Translations under genes and position numbers: made by a program
Shown here: positions 1-6,092 of the stretch, piece by piece
Layout of the letters: the number at the start of each line of letters is the position of its first letter
How positions within the stretch are numbered: the stretch's first letter is position 1
The notes under the pieces: generated by a model
Database searches by the model: none
Seen by the model: only the letters and a program-made list of their open reading frames with translations
What the model was told of the DNA's origin: nothing
Assembly: GCA_036635475.1 (NCBI GenBank)
Contig: JAVWQH010000053.1
Coordinates: 1 to 8,387, forward strand
Length of the DNA: 8,387 nt
Source: JAHHUA01 sp036635475
GTDB lineage: Bacteria; Bacillota; Clostridia; Oscillospirales; Ruminococcaceae
Direction: 5' to 3'

Positions 1-3
1 TTT

Positions 4-80
4 TGGTCGAGGTGACAGGACTCGAACCTGCGGCATCTTGGTCCCAAACCAAGCACTCTACCAAACTGAGTTACACCTCG
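4..80 (-). tRNA. tRNA-Pro (anticodon UGG)
   Basis: Read on the minus strand this folds as a complete cloverleaf. The acceptor stem is CGAGGTG paired with CACCTCG, the D arm is ACTC/GAGT, and the anticodon stem CTTGG/CCAAG encloses the loop TTTGGGA with anticodon TGG. The T arm carries the TTCGAGT loop. A discriminator A is followed by an encoded CCA end (positions 6 to 4). Anticodon UGG reads proline codons. It has its own consensus promoter just upstream. No terminator is visible because the window ends three bases beyond the CCA, so further tRNAs may follow outside. Confidence 0.97.
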
Positions 81-106
81 TTGTACTTCATTAACAACGC
101 TTGATT

Positions 107-135
107 ATTATAATATACTAATTGGCGTTTGTCAA
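107..135 (-). promoter_or_regulatory. SigA-type promoter of the tRNA-Pro gene
   Basis: On the minus strand, a perfect -35 TTGACA (135 to 130) and a perfect -10 TATAAT (112 to 107) are separated by exactly 17 bp. The -10 lies 26 bp before the tRNA 5' end, as expected for a stable-RNA gene. The -35 box contains the TGA stop codon of tadA (134 to 132), so the promoter is embedded in the end of the preceding gene. Confidence 0.85.
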
Positions 136-596
136 CACCTTTTATCACTTTTTCGCAAATTTTCAAAGAATATTTTTAAAAGGTCAAGACAATCACTTTC
201 CAATACAGCAGATTTGACTAAGGGTACATTGGGAAACTTCATTGCGGACAAATCACAAACAGAGCCAAAACAGCCTTGCTTATCGTCATAAGCCCCATAA
301 ACAAGCCGTTTAATCCTTGAGTTGATAATAGTTCCGCCACACATTGGACAAGGCTCAAGGGTCACATAAATTTCGCAATCATCAAGCCGCCAACTTGAAA
401 GTTTTTCGCAAGCTAGCATGATTGCGTTAATTTCTGCGTGACCAAGAGGACTGTTTTGAGTTTCTCGGGAGTTTCGTCCAACAGCGATGACTTGAGAGTT
501 TTTCACAATAACTGCACCAACAGGCACTTCTCCCTCATCAAAAGCTAGTTTGGCTTGCTGAAGTGCCAGACGCATATATTCTTCATCTTTACTCAT
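132..596 (-). CDS. tadA: tRNA-specific adenosine deaminase TadA
   Basis: This is a 154-residue zinc-dependent deaminase of the cytidine/deoxycytidylate deaminase fold. TadA converts the wobble adenosine of tRNA-Arg(ACG) to inosine. The signature is complete: the HAE motif has the zinc ligand His53 and proton-shuttling Glu55, and the PCPMC motif supplies ligands Cys83 and Cys86. The length is typical of bacterial TadA, and the GCFGS segment near residue 110 also fits. The reading frame is open further upstream, but the ATG at 596 is chosen because GGAGGA lies four bases before it. That site directly follows the stop of the upstream membrane protease gene, so the two are probably co-transcribed and translationally coupled. 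A generic nucleobase deaminase is the alternative, but motif spacing favours TadA. Confidence 0.93.
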   Translation of the reverse strand: MSKDEEYMRLALQQAKLAFDEGEVPVGAVIVKNSQVIAVGRNSRETQNSPLGHAEINAIMLACEKLSSWRLDDCEIYVTLEPCPMCGGTIINSRIKRLVYGAYDDKQGCFGSVCDLSAMKFPNVPLVKSAVLESDCLDLLKIFFENLRKSDKRC

Positions 597-607
597 AAAT
601 TCCTCCA

Positions 608-1654
608 CTAGCCAAGATACTGAACTGACTGCATACACATTGAAAACAGCATTAACATTGTTATTATCATAGAAATGGTTGTAAGGTATATCGTTATTTT
701 TTCGCTTGTTTTGTATATGGTTTTTGTTGGTTTGAGTTCAAAAAGATAATTAAAGTTTTTTGCTAAAATAATAATTCCCAAAATTGAAATTAACAAGAGG
801 AATAAAAATGTTCCGATAATTAATAAGTAATAAGCATTGTCACTTAAATATGGCTCAAGTACAGTTAATATAACCAAAAACCCATTATGCAATATATGAA
901 TGGTAACACCTGTCCAAATACTGCGAGTTATTATTACAGCAAAACTTAAAGTTATTCCCATCAAAAAAGCAGTTGGCGCTTGAACAAAATTGGCATGAAC
1001 AGCGGCAAAAATGATTGATGAAACTATTATTGCAAATCCATCACCAAAACGACGTAAACTTTGAAGTACCGCACCTCTGAAGACAAATTCTTCAGTGACT
1101 GCTGCTAAAAAAACAGACTTAGTGATAAAAATTAATAATTCCACAATATCTTTTGGAGGATAAACAGCTTCTGCTGAAAATGAAAATCCAAAAATGTTCA
1201 ATAGTAATGCAAATATAATAGAAGTGATTATGCCAATAACTGAAACTCCCATTGAAAATGCAACCACAGGGAAAAACTTTTTGTTGTCAGGTGCATTGAT
1301 TGGAAAAGCAACAGACATAGGTATTTTCAAAGTTTTTGCATAGAAGAAAAATGGCAGCATAAGCGCAAAGAAATAAACTAAAATATCGGATATATAGGAC
1401 ACCAAAATTTGATTATTTCTTAAATTGGACAAAACAGGAATTAATTGCAAAAAGAACATAATGGAATTTTTAATAATTGGACTTAATAGTAACTTTAAAA
1501 GAAAGATAGAGATAATTGATATAGCCGCAGCATTAGCATATGATTTAATAAGTGCTTTTTCCCTAAATTGGGGAGCATTGTAGGTGAAACCATATCCATT
1601 GACATATGTGTATTCGTTTTCGTTTTGCAGATTACTGTTTTGCGAATATTTCAA
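608..1654 (-). CDS. CPBP-family intramembrane glutamic endopeptidase
   Basis: This is a 348-residue polytopic membrane protein of the CPBP (CAAX protease / bacteriocin-processing) family. Diagnostic motifs are the EExxxR signature (Glu188-Glu189 to Arg193, in TEEFVFRG), FxxxH ending at His220 (FAAVH), and a third conserved site at His256-Asn257 (ILHNG). About eight hydrophobic segments are visible. A soluble N-terminal stretch of about 35 residues is rich in Asn, Tyr and Gln, and an additional C-terminal hydrophobic segment spans about 320 to 342. The TTG at 1654 is preferred as start because AGGAG lies eight bases upstream. A TTG six codons earlier would place this site inside the gene, and the GTG two codons earlier is too close. 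Family members process prenylated or peptide substrates or give self-immunity to bacteriocins; no such partner gene is here, so the substrate is unknown. It probably heads a transcript with tadA. Confidence 0.88.
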   Translation of the reverse strand: MKYSQNSNLQNENEYTYVNGYGFTYNAPQFREKALIKSYANAAAISIISIFLLKLLLSPIIKNSIMFFLQLIPVLSNLRNNQILVSYISDILVYFFALMLPFFFYAKTLKIPMSVAFPINAPDNKKFFPVVAFSMGVSVIGIITSIIFALLLNIFGFSFSAEAVYPPKDIVELLIFITKSVFLAAVTEEFVFRGAVLQSLRRFGDGFAIIVSSIIFAAVHANFVQAPTAFLMGITLSFAVIITRSIWTGVTIHILHNGFLVILTVLEPYLSDNAYYLLIIGTFLFLLLISILGIIILAKNFNYLFELKPTKTIYKTSEKITIYLTTISMIITMLMLFSMCMQSVQYLG

Positions 1655-1721
1655 GCCCACATCTCCTATCAAAATTTATATCAGATAAGTGCTGATTTTT
1701 GCTATTTTTTTTCCTTACTTC

Positions 1722-1730
1722 ATTATAGCA
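1722..1730 (-). promoter_or_regulatory. Extended -10 promoter for the CPBP protease-tadA transcript
   Basis: On the minus strand TGCTATAAT is an extended -10 element with a perfect TATAAT (1727 to 1722). The hexamer 17 bp upstream, TTAATT (1750 to 1745), matches the -35 consensus only weakly, consistent with dependence on the TGn extension. It lies about 70 bp ahead of the chosen TTG start. Confidence 0.6.
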
Positions 1731-1794
1731 AAAAACTTCAGTAAAATTAATGGATAAGTTGTAAATTTATCACTTGTAATTTGAAAATATTTTT

Positions 1795-1832
1795 TAAATA
1801 AAATAAACACCTAAGACTAATTAGGTGTTTAT
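1795..1832 (-). terminator. Rho-independent terminator of acpP
   Basis: A 12-bp inverted repeat (1803-1814 and 1821-1832, core CACCTAA/TTAGGTG) has a 6-base loop. On the minus strand it is followed by the T-rich run ATTTTATTT. It begins 22 bp after the acpP stop codon, so acpP ends its own transcript and is separated from the protease gene. Confidence 0.82.
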
Positions 1833-1853
1833 AAGTTATTCATCTAAATTAAA

Positions 1854-2084
1854 CTACATTAAGTTATCTTCAATGTATTTAACAACTTCGCCTACAGTCT
1901 TGATGTTTTCGATTGCTTCGTCAGGAATTTCAGTATCAAATTCCTCTTCAAGACTCATTACAAGGTCAACAATGTCAAGAGAATCGGCGCCTAAATCATC
2001 AATAATGATGCTGTCCATCTTAATTTGAGCCTCTTCAAGATCAAGTTGTTCCATAAGAATTTCTCTAACCTTTTCAAATACCAT
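1854..2084 (-). CDS. acpP: Acyl carrier protein
   Basis: This is a 76-residue acidic protein of exactly the usual acyl carrier protein length. The phosphopantetheine attachment motif is DSL with Ser35 (GADSLDIVDL), followed by the helix-II segment MSLEEEFDTEIPDE and the typical C-terminal VGEVVKYIEDN. In the cytoplasm, after modification by holo-ACP synthase, it carries growing acyl chains for fatty-acid and phospholipid synthesis. The ATG at 2084 is supported by AGGAGG eight bases upstream. The gene stands alone between its own strong promoter and terminator, without the fab, plsX or rnc neighbours often found beside acpP. The consensus promoter and near-consensus RBS suggest high expression, normal for the housekeeping ACP. 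A carrier protein dedicated to another pathway is less likely because no synthetase or synthase gene is nearby. Confidence 0.95.
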   Translation of the reverse strand: MVFEKVREILMEQLDLEEAQIKMDSIIIDDLGADSLDIVDLVMSLEEEFDTEIPDEAIENIKTVGEVVKYIEDNLM

Positions 2085-2170
2085 AATAAAATCCTCCTGT
2101 CTAATAAAGTTATAAGGTTATGACACATACCGGTGTTTTTTACTTCGATTTATTTGTTAAGTCGCTAATT

Positions 2171-2198
2171 ATTATAGCATTTTAAGCCGTATTGTCAA
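2171..2198 (-). promoter_or_regulatory. Consensus SigA promoter of acpP
   Basis: On the minus strand, a perfect -35 TTGACA (2198 to 2193) and a perfect -10 TATAAT (2176 to 2171) are separated by 16 bp, with an added TGn extension (TGCTATAAT). The leader to the acpP start is about 80 nt and contains only a weak 4-bp stem near 2123-2136. I did not recognise a FapR or FabT operator. Confidence 0.85.
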
Positions 2199-2330
2199 TG
2201 GATTAATTGGAAATTAATTTTTTTTATATAATAAATAGATATTATTTCTAATATTGGTTCAATATTGCTATACTTATAACATTAAAATATGTAACTGACA
2301 TCAATTTTGCTACTGATTTTTTTATTTAGT

Positions 2331-2371
2331 ATAAATCAAGGTATGGCAAAAGATGTCATACCTTGGTTTAT
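2331..2371 (-). terminator. Strong hairpin after the 62-residue protein gene, probable terminator
   Basis: A long inverted repeat (2331-2348 and 2354-2371, core CAAGGTATG/CATACCTTG) with a 5-base loop starts 11 bp after the stop codon of the small gene. On the minus strand the 3' arm ends in GATTTAT, giving a modest U-rich end, and two positions are A-C mismatches. On the plus strand all 18 positions pair, with two G-U wobbles, and TTTT follows. It therefore probably ends the minus-strand gene but could also act on a plus-strand transcript. Confidence 0.6.
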
Positions 2372-2382
2372 TTTGGGAAAAA

Positions 2383-2571
2383 CTAGTTCATCATATTTCC
2401 AATTTGATTTACAACCGAGCCAACTGTTCTAAGAGCTTTGCTGGTTGTTTTTTTCATTTTCTTAGCTTTTTTTGTGCCTGAATTATTAGTCATAGCCATA
2501 TATGCCGCAGTTCCGGCAGCCATAGTTAATGCAGCACCGGCAACCATAGTTCCCACATTTTTACCTGTCAT
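2383..2571 (-). CDS. Small membrane-type basic protein of unknown function
   Basis: I do not recognise a named family for this 62-residue protein. Residues 5-28 are a small-residue-rich hydrophobic helix (Gly, Ala, Met, Thr), which could be a membrane anchor. Residues 34-42 form a lysine cluster (KKAKKMKK), followed by an amphipathic C-terminal segment (ALRTVGSVVNQIGNMM). This glycine/alanine helix plus basic linker plus amphipathic tail resembles small proteins common in clostridial genomes, but I cannot assign a role. The ATG at 2571 is well supported by GGAGGG eight bases upstream, and a strong hairpin follows the stop. Both argue for a real, independently expressed gene. A peptide secreted or inserted into the membrane, or a gas-vesicle/YtxH-like accessory protein, are untested alternatives. 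Confidence 0.75.
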   Translation of the reverse strand: MTGKNVGTMVAGAALTMAAGTAAYMAMTNNSGTKKAKKMKKTTSKALRTVGSVVNQIGNMMN

Positions 2572-2707
2572 TTACTAATCCCTCCGAAAAATTTTTTAAA
2601 GCTTTTTGCTTCTCTTATATTCTGTCCAAACAAAAGCAAATTTTCCGAAAAAGTATATGGAAATATAGTTACTAATTTTTTTAAAATTTTCGGTTTGAGA
2701 ATTATCG

Positions 2708-2737
2708 CTTATATAAAGTTATTTTTGATATTGACAA
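2708..2737 (-). promoter_or_regulatory. Candidate promoter for the 62-residue protein gene
   Basis: On the minus strand TTGTCA (2737 to 2732) and TATAAG (2713 to 2708) are separated by 18 bp, each one mismatch from the SigA consensus. It would give a leader of about 130 nt. The surrounding DNA is very AT-rich, so a chance match is possible. Confidence 0.35.
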
Positions 2738-2804
2738 TTTAAACTTTAATGTTTGCGATTTTTTTCAAAAACAACCCCAAAATTATCTTTTATGGAGAAT
2801 GACA

Positions 2805-3383
2805 TTATAAAATAATATCGTCGTCTTCCTCAAGCCATTTTATTACTTGGCAAGGATTTCCTCCTGCAATGCAATTTGCGGGGATATTCCTTGTGACAAC
2901 ACTTTCAGGGGAAATTGCAGTTCCATTTCCAATAATTACACCGGCATGTATCACAGAACCCGCACCAATCCAAACATCGTCCCCGATTACAACTGGCATT
3001 GTTGTTTCAAGTCCCTCAAGGCGTTCAACTTTTGGTGAAACTTTTTTGGCAGTTGTTATAAAAACCCCGGGTCCAATGTTGCACCTATCCCCAATTTGAA
3101 TTACTCCGCCGTCATTCATTATGCAGCCATAATCAAAAACACATTCTTTTCCCACTTTTATGTTAATTCCATAATCACAAGAAAATGGGGTGTTAATTTT
3201 TATGCCACACACATCTCTTTTGAATAATGTGCTGAGTAAAATTATTTTTTCCTCTTCACGTGAAGGTGAAAGACTGTTCAGGGTTGAAAGAATGTCCGAG
3301 GCTCTTTGTCTTAACAAAACAAGCTGTGTATCAAAGGAATTATATAGCTCACCCTTAACCATTTTGTTCAATTCCGACAGCAA
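2805..3383 (-). CDS. Left-handed beta-helix acyltransferase, maltose/galactoside O-acetyltransferase type, with altered active site
   Basis: This 192-residue protein has an N-terminal Mac (maltose acetyltransferase) domain, with the family-typical MVKGELYNSFD around residues 8-18. Hexapeptide repeats follow from about 70 to 178, including VVIGDDVWIGAGSVI and IAGGNPCQVIKW. Relatives such as Maa, LacA and NodL transfer acetyl from acetyl-CoA to sugar hydroxyls in the cytoplasm. The usual ATHP motif holding the catalytic histidine reads AKKV here (Lys113-Lys114), and the conserved Asn of the preceding loop appears to be Gly87. It may therefore be inactive, use another mechanism, or have a different substrate. 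The start is TTG at 3383: an AAGGA site lies about nine bases upstream and the resulting N-terminus matches the family. The ATG at 3362 lacks an RBS and would cut the Mac domain. No sugar gene is adjacent. Confidence 0.85.
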   Translation of the reverse strand: MLSELNKMVKGELYNSFDTQLVLLRQRASDILSTLNSLSPSREEEKIILLSTLFKRDVCGIKINTPFSCDYGINIKVGKECVFDYGCIMNDGGVIQIGDRCNIGPGVFITTAKKVSPKVERLEGLETTMPVVIGDDVWIGAGSVIHAGVIIGNGTAISPESVVTRNIPANCIAGGNPCQVIKWLEEDDDIIL

Positions 3384-3450
3384 ATCTTCACTTCCTTTCT
3401 CTATTCCCTTTTATTTATCGCATTTGGGTTTAAAATATTCCTACCCTTAT

Positions 3451-3479
3451 TTTATATCACAAATTTTCATCTAATTCAA
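3451..3479 (-). promoter_or_regulatory. Probable promoter of the acyltransferase gene
   Basis: On the minus strand TTGAAT (3479 to 3474) and TATAAA (3456 to 3451) have an ideal 17-bp spacer. The leader is about 65 nt. It is divergent from the promoter region of spoIIE. Confidence 0.55.
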
Positions 3480-3537
3480 TTATAATATGTAAATAGTCAA
3501 TTAATCCTTGAAATATATAGAATTTCTCATTCCGATT

Positions 3538-3570
3538 GTGACAAATTATTTGAAGATAAAAATTTATAAT
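3538..3570 (+). promoter_or_regulatory. Candidate spoIIE promoter with 21-bp spacer (Spo0A-type architecture)
   Basis: GTGACA (3538-3543, one mismatch to TTGACA) and a perfect TATAAT (3565-3570) are separated by 21 bp. No good -35 exists at 16-18 bp. Bacillus subtilis spoIIE uses a SigA promoter with 21-bp spacing that needs phosphorylated Spo0A bound around the -35. A partial 0A-box-like sequence (TTTGTCACAA on the minus strand, 3545 to 3536) overlaps the -35 here, with two differences from TTGTCGAA. The assignment is an inference from spacing and context. Confidence 0.5.
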
Positions 3571-3648
3571 ATGAATATATTTCTATATATGTACGAGCCA
3601 TTGGAAATATTCATTAAAATTATGACAATTGGAAGGTGGACTTTTAAA

Positions 3649-5958
3649 ATGACAGAATACGTAAAGACTATTGACAATAAAAGGGAGAGCTTTAAATGGA
3701 AAACTCTCATTAAATTTACTGCATCACGAATATTAAAATGTGCAATTTCTTTTATTTTAACCAGTTATTCTATCGGTGGAGAAATTTTCCCTTTTGGATT
3801 TGCTTTTGCCATTGATATGAATGGTGCGGATATTTTGCCTGTTGCAATTACAACTGCTATTGGTTATTGGTTTTTTGGGAAAAGTGATTTTGCTGCAAAA
3901 TATCTTGCTGCTTTGATTTTGGGAATAGTTTTTAAATTATGCTTTTTTAATGAAAATGGTATTTCAAAAAGATTTGTTCCCTTTCTCGCTCTGTTTTCTA
4001 TGTCCGTACCAACTCTTTGCATAACGTTTTTGCAAGAATATAATGTTTATTCAATGATTTTATCCATCACCGAACTCAGCCTTGTTTTTGGTGCAAGCTA
4101 TTTCTTTTCATTTGCGTTGGAGGCATTTGAAGACGGCAAAGAATATCTCGGCAAGAAATATCATATTGCTACAGTTTTTTTAATTTGCATTGTTGTTGCG
4201 GCTTTTGAAAGTATTAGCTTTTTTAATATTAATATGGCTATCGTTTTAGCAAGCTTTTTAATTTCATCTGCAAGCTATTTTTACGGCGAAGCAGGCGGGG
4301 CAATTATTGGTGCATCACTTGGCGCTTGCTCAGTTATTATGGGTTCAAACCCCTCACTTACTCCTGTTTTTTATTCATTAGGTGGTCTATTTTCAGGGCT
4401 TTTTAAACGTACAGGCAAATTATCTGTTGCGATTTCATTTTTTTTAACAGGTACACTTTTTATAGCCTCTTCGGAAATAGGAAATAAAATTTATACTTTT
4501 TTTGCACTTTTAATCGGTGTTGCAACTTTTTTAATCATTCCCTCTTCAATTGTAAAATCAATTCTGCCTTTTAGAACATTTAAAGAAAAAGATGCCACAA
4601 AAGCTATGTGCAAAGTTGTACAAAACAAGGTAAAGCAACTTAGCTGTGGTCTTTCTGAAATTAAAAAAACCACTGATGAGGTTTCTACAGTAACAAGTTG
4701 CCATCAAGCCAATAGAACAGATGTAATTTATGATGTTGTAACAGAAAGACTTTGTAAATACTGCCCTAATAACGCAAAATGCTGGCAAGATAATTATTCT
4801 ATGACTTATGATATTATTAATCGCTCAATTATTAAACTCAAAACCAGTAAAGAAGTTTCTATAAACGATTTTCCAATACATTTCAAGGAGATATGTCCAT
4901 CTTATTCAGAGGTGGGAGAGGCTATTACTGACGGATATCACTTGTACATAAAAGAACTCCAAACCCAAAGACAAATCGACAGGCTCCGTTGGGTTGTTAC
5001 TGAACAGCTCGATGGTGTTTCTCAAATGTTATTTAATCTATCTGAAAATATTGATAATTTATACTCCGCTGATACTGTTGCAGAAGCTCGTGTCATATCT
5101 TATTTTGAATCAAAAAAATCCCCTCCTGCTGACTGTTTATGCTACACAGATAAGTTCGACAGGCTCACTATTGAGGTTGTTATACCTACCCTAAAACTCG
5201 CCAGAATGGATAATAACAATACCATTTTGGATTTATCGGAAATATGTGAAAGAGATTTTGCTCCTCCTATTATCAACTACAAAGATAATTTTGCCGTTTT
5301 GAAATACTTGGAAATTGCGAACCTTAAAGTCGATTTTGGGTTTATCCAAAAAATCGCAGATAATAACAAAATTTGCGGCGATTGCTGTCGTCAAATTTCC
5401 GAAAAAGATGGTTTCGCTTACGTTATCTTATCTGACGGTATGGGGACGGGAAAAAATGCCGCCATCGAATCCACTATGACTGCTGATATGCTCTGCGATT
5501 TATTAACTAATGGCAGCGACTTTGAAAGTGCGGTCAAACTCATTAACTCCGCTCTTATTTGTAAATCCCCTATCGAATGTTTTGCAACAGTTGATATTGC
5601 TGCTCTTGACCTGTTTTCGGGCTTGGCTACTTTCTACAAAGCCGCCGCCGCTCCGACATATATTATAAAAAACGGTAAGGCTTCTAATATCGTTTCTCGC
5701 AGTTTACCCGTTGGCATTTTAAAAGATATTTCTCCCGAAAAAACTACAGCTACCCTCAAAGACGGCGACATTATTGTCAACCTCTCAGATGGTGCGACAA
5801 CTTCAGGAGAAAAATGGATTATCTCCGAATTGGAACTGTGCAAAGATAAATCCCCCGATGACATTGCACAACATATTTGTAATGTCGCTTATGCCAGAAG
5901 AACTGATGGCAAAGAAGATGATATCACTGTTTCTGTTATGAAAATTTCATCCGAATGA
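3649..5958 (+). CDS. spoIIE: Stage II sporulation protein E, membrane PP2C serine phosphatase
   Basis: This 769-residue protein matches the SpoIIE layout (827 residues in B. subtilis). The N-terminal part to about residue 320 has roughly ten hydrophobic segments. A central region follows with a cysteine cluster (Cys369, Cys372, Cys378, in CKYCPNNAKCW), then a C-terminal PP2C phosphatase domain from about 570. Metal-binding motifs are intact: GD at 577-578, DGMGTG with Asp596, SDGATTSG with Asp714, and EDD with Asp757-758. At the polar septum SpoIIE dephosphorylates SpoIIAA-P, releasing SigF in the forespore, and it interacts with FtsZ. The ATG at 3649 is chosen because GGAAGGTGG ends nine bases upstream. 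The frame is open back to a TTG at 3508, but that start has no RBS and would engulf the candidate promoter. The bidirectional terminator downstream ends the transcript. The tilS gene that commonly follows in Firmicutes is absent. Confidence 0.95.
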   Translation: MTEYVKTIDNKRESFKWKTLIKFTASRILKCAISFILTSYSIGGEIFPFGFAFAIDMNGADILPVAITTAIGYWFFGKSDFAAKYLAALILGIVFKLCFFNENGISKRFVPFLALFSMSVPTLCITFLQEYNVYSMILSITELSLVFGASYFFSFALEAFEDGKEYLGKKYHIATVFLICIVVAAFESISFFNINMAIVLASFLISSASYFYGEAGGAIIGASLGACSVIMGSNPSLTPVFYSLGGLFSGLFKRTGKLSVAISFFLTGTLFIASSEIGNKIYTFFALLIGVATFLIIPSSIVKSILPFRTFKEKDATKAMCKVVQNKVKQLSCGLSEIKKTTDEVSTVTSCHQANRTDVIYDVVTERLCKYCPNNAKCWQDNYSMTYDIINRSIIKLKTSKEVSINDFPIHFKEICPSYSEVGEAITDGYHLYIKELQTQRQIDRLRWVVTEQLDGVSQMLFNLSENIDNLYSADTVAEARVISYFESKKSPPADCLCYTDKFDRLTIEVVIPTLKLARMDNNNTILDLSEICERDFAPPIINYKDNFAVLKYLEIANLKVDFGFIQKIADNNKICGDCCRQISEKDGFAYVILSDGMGTGKNAAIESTMTADMLCDLLTNGSDFESAVKLINSALICKSPIECFATVDIAALDLFSGLATFYKAAAAPTYIIKNGKASNIVSRSLPVGILKDISPEKTTATLKDGDIIVNLSDGATTSGEKWIISELELCKDKSPDDIAQHICNVAYARRTDGKEDDITVSVMKISSE

Positions 5959-6050
5959 CTTCCAATTTCCGCTAAAGTGCAAAGGAGATAACTGCAAAAT
6001 TGCCGAGCAAGAGCTTTCAACATTGTTTATATTGTTCTGCGTGGAAATAA

Positions 6051-6078
6051 AAAAGACGAACTGAAAAGTTCGTCTTTT
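6051..6078. terminator. Bidirectional terminator between spoIIE and the PrsA-like gene
   Basis: A perfect 12-bp inverted repeat (6051-6062 and 6067-6078, core GACGAACT/AGTTCGTC) closes on a GAAA loop and has A-tract and T-tract flanks on both strands. It lies about 90 bp after spoIIE and 14 bp after the stop of the convergent minus-strand gene, so it can end both transcripts. Confidence 0.92.
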
Positions 6079-6092
6079 GGGTTTATTTAAGA

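Noticed and set aside
597..638. 14-codon upstream extension of tadA
   Set aside because: It overlaps the end of the protease gene and would place the GGAGGA site inside the coding region; the ATG at 596 fits TadA.
1680..1696. Short inverted repeat ATCAG/CTGAT in the leader of the protease gene
   Set aside because: Only five pairs with a 7-base loop in AT-rich DNA; too weak to call a riboswitch or terminator.
2123..2136. ACAC/GTGT stem in the acpP leader
   Set aside because: Four pairs only, no adjoining structure; likely chance.
2732..2755. TTGACA on the plus strand at 2731-2736
   Set aside because: No acceptable -10 at 16-18 bp and no plus-strand gene downstream until spoIIE.
2847..3474. 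Several plus-strand open frames opposite the acyltransferase
   Set aside because: They are antisense shadows of a gene with clear family motifs, have no RBS and show no recognisable protein features.
3508..3648. In-frame 47-codon N-terminal extension of spoIIE starting at TTG
   Set aside because: No ribosome binding site precedes the TTG, the stretch contains the candidate promoter, and the ATG at 3649 has a good RBS and gives a normal SpoIIE N-terminus.
4491..5864. Minus-strand and alternative-frame open stretches within spoIIE
   Set aside because: They lie inside a full-length conserved gene, with no RBS or promoter and no domain-like composition.
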